Below, one piece after another: positions 1 to 7,855 of a DNA stretch of 25,578 bases. The notes under the pieces were generated by a model. It was not told the DNA's origin. It saw only the letters and a program-made list of their open reading frames with translations, and did not search any database. The DNA comes from UBA4719 sp035654835. Lineage in GTDB: Bacteria > Actinomycetota > Actinomycetes > Actinomycetales > Dermatophilaceae. Where the stretch lies: contig DASRVZ010000245.1 in NCBI GenBank assembly GCA_035654835.1, forward strand, positions 1 to 25,578, given 5' to 3'. Each line of letters starts with the position of its first letter. The stretch's first letter is position 1. The translations under genes were made by a program, and so were the position numbers.

Positions 1-675
1 TCACCCGTGCTCCGCCAACTTCTCCCAGTACCTGGACAATGTGCCCCACGGGTTGGGCGCGAGCCCATCGGTGATGTAGAGCGTTCCAGCATTGGAACGG
101 GCCACTCGACGACGGACGTCATCGATCGCGTCCTCCGGCACGCCGTACACCAAGTGGCAGAACCGCTCTGGCGGGAGCGACATCGCCCACTCGGGCACCT
201 GCACTTTCCGATGCATCTCGAGGTCGCCGTCGAAGGTCACCACCAGGTTCGCCAAGTCGAGGTAGGCACGGTGCGGGTAGACACCGGGGTTAAGCACGAC
301 CGTGCGGCATCCCAAGGAACGGGCGTCGCGCACGTACTGCTCGTAGGCGTCCAGACCGTCGACCATCGAGCTGACCTGATCAAGGAAGACCCCATCCACG
401 TCGTACCAGTCCCGAAAGGCCGCGCACTCATCACGCACGTCGGCGCTGGGCCGGGTGCCGTAGTCGGTGTCCACGTATCCGATCCTGCGGATCCCTGCGG
501 CCCGTAGCTCACCAGCGAGTGCTGCGTAGGACTCTTGCCTGCATGGGCCCGGGCCGGTGGAGGGGTTCAGGACCACGAGTCGCACGGCCAAGGCCCGGGC
601 GGTCACCAGCGACCAGGCAACTGCGTCCTGGAGTGGGTCGAAGTAGGCAGGGAGGGCCAGCAGCGGGGTCGTCAT
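1..675 (-). CDS. Spherulin-4 family (GH135-like) glycoside hydrolase-type protein of a Pel-like locus
   Basis: This 224-residue protein matches the Spherulin-4 / Sph3 (GH135) pattern: PAYF at residues 9-12, NPSTGPG at 37-43, GYVDTDYG at 66-73 and GVFLDQ at 95-100, as expected for successive strands of a TIM-barrel. Characterised GH135 enzymes cleave alpha-1,4-linked N-acetylgalactosamine polymers, which fits the neighbouring PelF-like gene and GH114 enzyme. Fungal members usually read Asp-Glu at the catalytic position (from memory); here it is Asp99-Gln100, so activity may be altered or lost. There is no signal peptide or membrane segment, so it is probably cytoplasmic unless another system exports it. 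The ATG at 675 overlaps the stop of the upstream PelG-like gene (ATGA), which implies translational coupling. The stop falls on the first three bases of the window, so the gene is complete. The family call is fairly sure; the function is inferred. Confidence 0.72.
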   Translation of the reverse strand: MTTPLLALPAYFDPLQDAVAWSLVTARALAVRLVVLNPSTGPGPCRQESYAALAGELRAAGIRRIGYVDTDYGTRPSADVRDECAAFRDWYDVDGVFLDQVSSMVDGLDAYEQYVRDARSLGCRTVVLNPGVYPHRAYLDLANLVVTFDGDLEMHRKVQVPEWAMSLPPERFCHLVYGVPEDAIDDVRRRVARSNAGTLYITDGLAPNPWGTLSRYWEKLAEHG

Positions 676-2210
676 CGGTAGCTCACCACGCGACCCAGGA
701 GTATCGACCCGAAGACCAGCATCGCGATCGCGAGTGCTCCGGCCGAGCTCACGTGCGCAGTTGTGGATGTCAGTGGTGCCAGCACAACTGTGGATGTCAG
801 TGGTGCCAGCACGGTCGAAAGGTGCGGCAAGGCCACGTCAAGCATCAGCGCTGCCGCCTCGATCATCACCACCGTCCGCACGTACCCGGTGCTGACCAGC
901 AGCGAGGCTACGAATAGCCCCACACACAGCAGCAGGTAGGTCAGCAGGTACCACGGTACGTCAGCGTTGGCCTCCAGCGACCGATGTCCCACAACCGCGA
1001 CAGCAGCCGTGAGCGCGACCAGCACCAACGCGTACGACGTCACCCGGCTCAGCAGGTGCAGACGCACGGCTCGGGCGAATGTGCGCAGGCAATTGCCGGT
1101 GAGCATGTATGCGGCACGCTTCCGGAAGCCGTAGAGGTGGACCTCCGCCACTCCGAGGCTGAGCATGGCAGGGAGCATCGCTGGTCCCAGAACCTGGGGA
1201 GCGCCGGATCCCGCACGCAAGAAGGTCAAGGGGATCAGGGACAGAAGGCTCATGGTCAGGATGCCGTGGGCGAGCACGGGCAGGCAACGCGCGAGGTCGC
1301 TCCAGGTCAGCGAGGCCAAGCGCCCGGGCCCTTCTGCGTCGGCCAGGTCACCGGCGAGACGCCAGGCGGCGACGAAGGCCCCAACGACGCTCACAACACT
1401 CACGACATCCGCGAAGACGGCCGCCCCACGCGGCAGCAGGTGCTGTGGCACGAACATGATGAGCAGGGATATCGCGACGGCCGGGGTCAGCAGCCGAAGT
1501 AGCAGCTGATGCCGCTCGCGCAGCAGCACGACGGTGGCCGAGAGGAGGTAGATGGCGGCGAGGGCGGCGACCGTGGCGCCCGGCCAGGAAACCCCTCCCA
1601 TCACCACTGCGAGCAACGCCACGTTTGCACCGCCGACAACGGACGCGATGAGGGCCCGCCGCAGCAGTGCCGCAGCCGCTGCGTACTGTTTGCGCCCCAG
1701 CTGCACATGGTAAAGCCACGACAGGGCCTGGTTTGCGCCCCCTGCGACCACGGACACCAGCAGCAGCAGCAGGGCTTCGGCCGCGATGAACTGCTTCATT
1801 GCAGCGACCAGCATCAGCCCAGGCAGGGCGTACACCAGACCCCTGGCCATTAACTCTCGCCTCGGTCGTGCCCAGGGATCGGCCCTCGCGGCTGCGACGG
1901 GGCGGCGGGGCACCTGCCGATACAAATGCTCGGCGAGCTCGAAAACCGTGGCAGCGTCGTAGGAGGCACGGGCGCGCTTGTCGGAGATGCCGGCGGCCTC
2001 GAGCCCCGCCGCGACCTCGAGGGGGTCCGTGGCGTTGTGACACAACGCTTCGTGTGCTTCCAAGAGGGCGTTGATGCGGCCGGGAAGGTCGGGACGCTTG
2101 CTCGCGCGGGCGAAGCGCCCTCGGTGGTCCCGCGGCGGCGAAGCAGAGGGCTCGAACGTCGGCCACACGGGCCGCGCCACGAGCTGGTCGAACGTACTGG
2201 GAGCGCTCAT
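672..2210 (-). CDS. PelG-like polytopic membrane protein (putative exopolysaccharide transporter)
   Basis: The protein has 512 residues. Residues 1-117 form a soluble region rich in Arg and Ala, with a conserved-looking helical segment around 45-100 (key stretches INALLEAHEAL and LEVAAGLEAAGISD). From about 120 onward there are roughly a dozen hydrophobic helices. This layout and its place directly after a PelF-like gene suggest a PelG / MATE-fold type protein that moves the polymer across the membrane, but I see no diagnostic motif. The N-terminal domain is extra compared with the usual PelG of about 450 residues. A tandem 9-residue repeat (two copies of VLAPLTST-type sequence) lies between helices near the C-terminus. 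Its ATG overlaps the pelF stop (ATGA), and its own stop overlaps the next start in the same way, so the three genes form one translational unit. An alternative is an unrelated membrane protein of the cluster. Confidence 0.6.
   Translation of the reverse strand: MSAPSTFDQLVARPVWPTFEPSASPPRDHRGRFARASKRPDLPGRINALLEAHEALCHNATDPLEVAAGLEAAGISDKRARASYDAATVFELAEHLYRQVPRRPVAAARADPWARPRRELMARGLVYALPGLMLVAAMKQFIAAEALLLLLVSVVAGGANQALSWLYHVQLGRKQYAAAAALLRRALIASVVGGANVALLAVVMGGVSWPGATVAALAAIYLLSATVVLLRERHQLLLRLLTPAVAISLLIMFVPQHLLPRGAAVFADVVSVVSVVGAFVAAWRLAGDLADAEGPGRLASLTWSDLARCLPVLAHGILTMSLLSLIPLTFLRAGSGAPQVLGPAMLPAMLSLGVAEVHLYGFRKRAAYMLTGNCLRTFARAVRLHLLSRVTSYALVLVALTAAVAVVGHRSLEANADVPWYLLTYLLLCVGLFVASLLVSTGYVRTVVMIEAAALMLDVALPHLSTVLAPLTSTVVLAPLTSTTAHVSSAGALAIAMLVFGSILLGRVVSYR
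762..812. repeat. Two-copy 27-bp tandem repeat inside the PelG-like gene
   Basis: A 24-bp sequence at 762-785 recurs identically at 789-812, a period of 27 bp with only the 3-bp joints differing. Because the period is a multiple of three it keeps the frame and duplicates nine residues in a loop between membrane helices near the C-terminus. It looks like a recent slippage duplication. Confidence 0.85.
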
Positions 2211-3739
2211 GTAGTCGCCTGGCGTGGATAGGGGGCCAGCGCCTCAGCGAGGGTGCGGCTGCTGGCCGCGCGGGAGGGGGCCCAGTCCGTGTCACCATCG
2301 AGGTTGAACTGCGCACGGTTGAGGAGGTCGACGTACATCGAGCCGAAGGAACCCAGCATCCGGTCGAGGTCGAACATCGCTGTGGCACGAGCGCGACCTG
2401 CCTCGGCCATCCGGCGCCGCCTGGAGGCGTCCGACAACAGGGGCACACAGGCTCGGGCGAATTCCTCCAGTTCTCCGACGGGGAACAGCAGCCCGGTGTC
2501 ACCAACCACCTCCGCAACGCCACCCACATCGGAGGACACGGTGGCCCGCCAGGACATCATCGCCTCGATAACGGTGTAAGGCAGTCCTTCGGAGACGCTC
2601 GTCAGGGCGACAACACTCGACGCGCGGTATGCCTCGCTAACTGGAGACACCGGACCCTCGAACGTTGCCACGTCCTCGAGGCGAAAGCTGTCAACGAGGT
2701 CCCGGATGTGTCTCGCGTAGGACTCGTTGCCTGGCGGTACGGGACCGAACAGGCGCAATTTGGCAGCTGGCACCTTGTCCCGGACGATCGCGAACCCGCG
2801 CACGAGCGTCTCAAGGTCCTTCAGCGGGTCGATCCGCCCCACCCAGCCGATCGTGGGCACGGTCGGCTCTGGCAATTCGCTGAAGCTCTGCGGGTCCACG
2901 CCGTTGTACGCCGTCACGATACGGTCCGGGTCGGCGCCTCCGTGTACCTCCCAGCGCTGGTTGTACACGTTGACCGGGGCGATCAGCTCAGCCGCGGCGT
3001 AGCCGGCCTCGGACAGACGCCGGTAGAAAGCCAGCACCAGCTGCTTGACGGGCCAGCCGTAGACGAAGTCCTGGAGCGCCAAGTACCGCTCGCGAAGGAA
3101 CACGCCATGCTCGCTCATCACCATCGGGGTTCCGTAGGTCCACTGGGCGGTCATCGCTACCAAGGTGGGTAGACCATTGGAGACCGGGTGGCACAGGTCT
3201 GCTCGTGGAGCGGGTTGCGACAGCGGACGCAGCAAGTGCTCCAGCAGGTCCGTGGCCACCAGCGCGTCCTGCAGGGACATGTGGCGAGTGGGCTTCTGCT
3301 CGGACCAGGCCTGCCAGCGCTCGAACTTATCCCAGTGCTCGAGCACCCTGCGGGTCGCGTGCTCCGACGCCAGTGCCGCGTGCAGATCGTGACCCTGCGC
3401 CCACCGGTGCATCGCGCGAAGACCGCTCACGAAGTCCGACGGAGCTCCCGGATGGTTTCGCACCAGGGCTGACAGCACCAGCACGAACGACGCCTCGAAT
3501 TCCTCCCATGCCGAACCCCTCGGCGCGCGGCGGCTGCCACTCGGACCCCACAAGGCCATTCGACGCAGACCGGTGACGTTGGGCGGAAGCTCCATGGCTA
3601 CCGGCTCGGAGCCGTCCCCCAGCAGGGCGACGACCTCGAAGTCGTGCTGGGGAAGACCACGTATGAGCTGGTCGCACCAGGTGGTGACCCCGCCGCGAAC
3701 GAAGGGGTAGCTGCCCTCCGTAATTAGCGCGATGTGCAC
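2207..3739 (-). CDS. pelF: PelF-like GT4-family glycosyltransferase (DUF3492 plus Glycos_transf_1)
   Basis: The 510-residue protein opens with the PelF signature TEGSYPFVRGGV (residues 7-18), then TTWCDQLI, followed by a DUF3492-type N-terminal half to about 270. The C-terminal Rossmann domain has YNGVDPQSF (278-286), GWVGRIDPLKD (298-308) and the retaining-GT motif SEGLPYTVIE with Glu384 and Glu392 (E-x7-E). PelF enzymes are cytoplasmic and polymerise the Pel chain from UDP-amino sugars, chiefly UDP-GalNAc. The start is GTG at 3739: a perfect AAGGAGG lies at 3750-3756 with a 10-base spacer. The gene follows the small frameshifted gene by 42 bp and overlaps the next gene by four bases. The family call is firm. 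The gene symbol is by homology, and the exact sugar cannot be read from sequence. Confidence 0.85.
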   Translation of the reverse strand: MHIALITEGSYPFVRGGVTTWCDQLIRGLPQHDFEVVALLGDGSEPVAMELPPNVTGLRRMALWGPSGSRRAPRGSAWEEFEASFVLVLSALVRNHPGAPSDFVSGLRAMHRWAQGHDLHAALASEHATRRVLEHWDKFERWQAWSEQKPTRHMSLQDALVATDLLEHLLRPLSQPAPRADLCHPVSNGLPTLVAMTAQWTYGTPMVMSEHGVFLRERYLALQDFVYGWPVKQLVLAFYRRLSEAGYAAAELIAPVNVYNQRWEVHGGADPDRIVTAYNGVDPQSFSELPEPTVPTIGWVGRIDPLKDLETLVRGFAIVRDKVPAAKLRLFGPVPPGNESYARHIRDLVDSFRLEDVATFEGPVSPVSEAYRASSVVALTSVSEGLPYTVIEAMMSWRATVSSDVGGVAEVVGDTGLLFPVGELEEFARACVPLLSDASRRRRMAEAGRARATAMFDLDRMLGSFGSMYVDLLNRAQFNLDGDTDWAPSRAASSRTLAEALAPYPRQATT

Positions 3740-3781
3740 GAGCGGCTCGCCTCCTTGGTCGTTCTGGGCCGGCGGGCACGA

Positions 3782-4047
3782 TCAGGGAGAGACCGGGAGG
3801 AGGGTGAGGGGCGAGCTGGCGCTGACGCCGACGTAGCCGAGCGCTCCCCCGCGTACGAGGTCCCGAAGGCCACCTTCTGCGGGACCGTCACCGGAACGAG
3901 CTTCTTGCCCGTGGTGGAAGACGTCACGCACAGAGTGCCACCCAGCGTGGCAATACACGTGGACGACGGGTTGTTCTCACACGGACCGCTTCCGCCGTTG
4001 GCCGTCGAGTTGTAGATCCAGTCGTACTCGTCCACCTGTCGAATCAT
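3782..4047 (-). pseudogene. Small unrecognised gene with an apparent 1-base frameshift at a C5 run
   Basis: Coding starts at ATG 4047, preceded by TAGGAG with a short spacer; third-position GC is low before this ATG and high after it. The reading runs MIRQVDEYDWIYNS... to FGTSYAG, with cysteines at residues 23, 31 and 40. At the run of five C's at 3846-3850 the high-GC3 pattern moves to another frame, ending in LGYVGVSASS and a TGA at 3782-3784. Adding one base to the run would give a continuous 88-residue protein ending 42 bp before pelF. As written, the first frame instead runs on in poor codons to 3724 and overlaps pelF. This is either a real mutation or a sequencing error. There is no signal peptide. 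I do not recognise the family; the WIYNST / GPCENNPSSTC segment resembles ends of larger secreted enzymes, so a remnant is also possible. Confidence 0.5.
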
Positions 4048-4279
4048 GGCTTCTCCTAGGTGAACCCAACCAAGTGTCCTGTGAACGGCCAATGTCGCCC
4101 GTGTCGAAATCCCGAGGTCGAGAGGTCAAGCGGCCCGGGGGACAACGCCGAGACTTCATTGGCCTTACAGCAATTCAAGAGGCCGCGGCTCCGGAAGTCA
4201 TTCTGCAAATGGCCCGTTCGCCGATCCTCAAAATGCTCATCCCCGCTCCACCAAAGGAACGAGTGGGAGTTGGCGGTGT

Positions 4280-4304
4280 GTCACGCCCACAATGGGGGCG
4301 TGAC
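4280..4304. promoter_or_regulatory. 9-bp perfect inverted repeat, candidate operator or attenuator
   Basis: GTCACGCCC at 4280-4288 is perfectly mirrored by GGGCGTGAC at 4296-4304 across a 7-base loop. It lies 230-270 bases upstream of the small gene that heads the pelF operon. The length and symmetry suit a dimeric repressor site or an RNA hairpin in the leader. Its function is not shown by sequence alone. Confidence 0.35.
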
Positions 4305-4490
4305 TGAGGTGGTGGCCAGGCCAGCCAAACCAGTGTGATCGTGGAGCTTTCGTAGGTTGTGGTACGTCCGATACCGAATCCGCCAGATGCTGGATGTTCT
4401 CCGGCTCTCTGAGGGGTCGGGCCGGCACCCAACCGGGAAACATGCCTTACGGGACAAGGGTCTTGTACGACCGAAGCCTCTTGTCAAACG

Positions 4491-4534
4491 GCTGATGGCG
4501 GCGATCGGGTCGAAGCCCGATCGCCGCCATCAGC
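4491..4534 (-). terminator. Perfect 19-bp-stem hairpin downstream of the GH114 gene
   Basis: The arms at 4491-4509 and 4516-4534 are perfectly complementary over 19 bp, with a six-base loop. The hairpin begins 37 bp after the GH114 stop, which suits an intrinsic terminator separating that gene from the pelF operon. On the minus strand it is followed only by CGTTTGACAAG and not a long T-tract. Such U-poor hairpins are common in high-GC actinobacteria. A protein-binding or mRNA-stabilising role is also possible. Confidence 0.6.
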
Positions 4535-4571
4535 GGGTGCGCCTGTCACGGCGCGTTGTCGTGTGCTCAGG

Positions 4572-5618
<1,047 letters not shown>

Positions 5619-5704
5619 TGTCAAGGACTCCTTCGTGAAGGGTTGGGGGAGGCGGCGAACCGCCCAACGGAAAGGGTGCGTCACAACCTCTGACACCCCG
5701 GCGA

Positions 5705-5763
5705 TCCGCCGTATGACGTAGTCGGTTGATCCACGGTTTGACGTGTCCACCGAATAACGTAGT
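5705..5763. promoter_or_regulatory. Direct repeats upstream of the GH114 gene, candidate regulator sites
   Basis: TCCGCCGTATGACGTAGT (5705-5722) recurs as TCCACCGAATAACGTAGT (5746-5763), 15 of 18 bases alike and 41 bp apart, close to four helical turns. A weaker third copy (TCCACGGTTTGACGTGTC) lies at 5730-5747. They sit 87-145 bp before the chosen start, where an activator or repressor could bind. I found no confident -35/-10 pair here. Confidence 0.4.
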
Positions 5764-5835
5764 TGAAGGTCAACCATAAGACGCAAAAGACCCCAAAAGG
5801 AATACGCAAAAAAGCGTACACCTAGCCGAAATCGT
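5764..5835. other. AT-rich spacer between the radical SAM gene and the GH114 promoter region
   Basis: After the radical SAM stop the minus strand reads through TACGC-TTTTTT-GCGTA (a 5-bp stem with a 6-base T loop) and other T-rich stretches. It could be a weak terminator for the long housekeeping operon. It is markedly more AT-rich than the neighbouring genes. Confidence 0.3.
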
Positions 5836-7851
5836 CTAGCGGATCTCGAGCAGCTGGTCCTTGCCGGCGTTCACCACGGTGAGGGGCAGGAGCCGCTTGC
5901 CGGTGGGCCCTACCTCGATCTCGGTGTCCGTCTGCGGACAGACACCACAGTCGAAGCACGGGGTCCATCGGCAGTCCTCGACCTCAACGTCACTGAGAGC
6001 GTCCTGCCAGTCCTGCCACAGCCAGTCCTTGTCGAGGCCGGAGTCGATGTGGTCCCAAGGCAGAACCTCGTTCTGCTCACGCTCCCGCGTCGTGTACCAG
6101 GCAACATCGACGGGCTCGTCCGCCAGACCCGTGGCGGCAGCGCGCATCCAGCGCTCATAGCTGAAGTGCTCGCTCCAGCCGTCGAACCTGGCGCCGTCAC
6201 GCCATGCTGCCTCGATCACCTTGCCAACGCGGCGGTCGCCGCGACAGAGCAGTCCTTCGACGATGCCGGGCTTGCCATCGTGGTAGCGGAAGCCGATAGC
6301 AGACGCATAACGCTTGTCCGACCGGATCACGTCGCGGAGCTTCTGCAACCGCGCATCGGTCTCCGCGGCGCCCAGCTGGGCGCACCACTGGAACGGCGTG
6401 TGGGGCTTGGGCACGAACCCCCCGATCGACACGGTGCACCGGATGTCGCGCTGGCCGCTGACCCGTCGCCCGGTCTCGATGACCCGCTTGGCCAGGTCGG
6501 CGATCTGCAGCACGTCCTCATCGGTCTCGGTGGGCAGGCCGCACATGAAGTACAGCTTCACGTTGCGCCAACCGGCCGAGAAGGCGGCGGAGACGGTGTT
6601 GATCAGGTCGTCCTCGCTGACCATCTTGTTGATCACCCTGCGAATGCGCTCGGAACCGCCCTCGGGGGCGAACGTCAGGCCCGAGCGGCGACCACCCCGG
6701 TTCAGCTCGTTGGCCAGGTCGATGTTGAAGGCGTCGACGCGCGTGGACGGCAGCGACAGCCCGGTCTGCGTGCCTTCATAACGGTCGGCCAGGCCCTTGG
6801 CGATCTGTGCGATCTCGGAATGGTCGGCGCTGGACAGCGAAAGGAGTCCGACCTCTTCGAATCCGGTTGCAGCCAAACCCCTTTCGACCATCTCGCCGAT
6901 ACCGGCGATGGACCTCTCGCGGACCGGGCGGGTGATCATCCCGGCCTGGCAGAAGCGGCAGCCACGGGTGCAGCCACGGAAGATCTCGACCGACATCCGC
7001 TCGTGCACGCTCTCGGCCAGCGGTACCAGCGGCTGTTTTGGGTAGGGCCAGGCGTCCAGGTCCGTGACCGTGTGCTTTGCGATGCGCCAGGGAATGCCCC
7101 GCTCATCGGTCGCCGGGGCCACCCGCTTGATCCGGCCGTCGGGCAGGTAGTCGACGTCGTAGAAGGAGGGCACGTAGACCCCACCCGTGCGGGCGAGGCG
7201 CAACAGCAGCTCGTGGCGACCACCCGGACGCCCTTGGGCCTTCCAGGTCGTGAGCAGCTCGGTCACCTGAAGGACTGCCTGCTCGCCGTCGCCCACGATC
7301 GCCGCGTCGATAAAGTCGGACACCGGTTCCGGATTGAACGCCGCGTGTCCGCCGGCGATGACGATCGGGTCGTCGTCCCCGCGATCGCGAGCGTGCAGCG
7401 GTATGCCGGCCAGGTCCAGGGCGGTGAGCATGTTGGTGTAGCCGAGCTCGGTGGAGAACGAGACGCCGAACAGGTCGAAGTCACGCAGCGCGCGGTGCCC
7501 GTCGACCGTGAACTGGGAGATGGCCTCGCTGCGCAGCAGCGCCTCCATGTCCGGCCACACGGAGTACGTCCGCTCGGCCAGTGCGTCCGGGCACTCGTTG
7601 ATGACCTCGTACAGGATCATGACGCCCTGGTTGGGCAGACCGATCTCATAGGCATCGGGGTACATCAGGGCCCACCGCGCCGTCAGCTCCTCGCCACCCG
7701 GACCGAACCCGCCACAGTCCCAGTCCTTGACCTTGGAGTTGAGCTCACCGCCGACGTACTGGATCGGTTTGCTCACTTGCTCCAGCAGCGGCTCCAGGCT
7801 ATGAAAAAGGGAGTCGCCGAGGCGATCGGTAGTGCTCAGGCTTTCGGGCAT
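5836..7851 (-). CDS. TIGR03960-family B12-binding-type radical SAM protein
   Basis: The 671-residue product has the family N-terminus (SKPIQYVGGELNS, about 28-40), a cobalamin-binding-like region (around 125-195, with AGGHAAFNPEP) and the radical SAM cluster motif C294-x3-C298-x2-C301 in GCTRGCRFC. Its C-terminus carries a second cysteine group (DCRWTPCFDCGVCP). Members of this family are widespread, usually sit beside a DUF2344 protein (TIGR03936), and have no settled reaction. I chose ATG 7851, four bases after the fadD15-like stop, because family members begin shortly before the SKPIQYVGGE motif. A GTG at 7881 would add ten residues and overlap the upstream gene; neither start has a strong ribosome-binding site, so coupling is likely. 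The DUF2344 partner is absent downstream, where the GH114 gene lies instead. Confidence 0.88.
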   Translation of the reverse strand: MPESLSTTDRLGDSLFHSLEPLLEQVSKPIQYVGGELNSKVKDWDCGGFGPGGEELTARWALMYPDAYEIGLPNQGVMILYEVINECPDALAERTYSVWPDMEALLRSEAISQFTVDGHRALRDFDLFGVSFSTELGYTNMLTALDLAGIPLHARDRGDDDPIVIAGGHAAFNPEPVSDFIDAAIVGDGEQAVLQVTELLTTWKAQGRPGGRHELLLRLARTGGVYVPSFYDVDYLPDGRIKRVAPATDERGIPWRIAKHTVTDLDAWPYPKQPLVPLAESVHERMSVEIFRGCTRGCRFCQAGMITRPVRERSIAGIGEMVERGLAATGFEEVGLLSLSSADHSEIAQIAKGLADRYEGTQTGLSLPSTRVDAFNIDLANELNRGGRRSGLTFAPEGGSERIRRVINKMVSEDDLINTVSAAFSAGWRNVKLYFMCGLPTETDEDVLQIADLAKRVIETGRRVSGQRDIRCTVSIGGFVPKPHTPFQWCAQLGAAETDARLQKLRDVIRSDKRYASAIGFRYHDGKPGIVEGLLCRGDRRVGKVIEAAWRDGARFDGWSEHFSYERWMRAAATGLADEPVDVAWYTTREREQNEVLPWDHIDSGLDKDWLWQDWQDALSDVEVEDCRWTPCFDCGVCPQTDTEIEVGPTGKRLLPLTVVNAGKDQLLEIR

Positions 7852-7855
7852 GCGT

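Larger units (their letters stand above)
4048..4571 (-). other. 524-bp non-coding leader region of the pelF transcript
   Basis: No frame in this stretch shows convincing codon bias, and the open frames present are short and mutually overlapping. It is less GC-rich than the surrounding genes. It contains two inverted repeats, listed separately (4280-4304 and 4491-4534). A promoter for the pelF operon is expected here, but I could not find a matched -35/-10 pair: the best -35-like TTGACA (minus strand, 4487-4482) has no good -10 at 16-18 bases. I saw no c-di-GMP riboswitch signature and no clear transposase remnant. Confidence 0.5.

Noticed and set aside
3327..3779. 150-codon frame overlapping the start of pelF on the same strand
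   Set aside because: It is Arg/Ala/Gly-rich, has no ribosome-binding site, and overlaps the highly conserved PelF N-terminus in another frame.
4048..4571. A c-di-GMP riboswitch or transposase remnant in the pelF leader
   Set aside because: I could not match a riboswitch consensus, and translated fragments show no transposase motif. Covariance and protein searches would be needed to reopen this.
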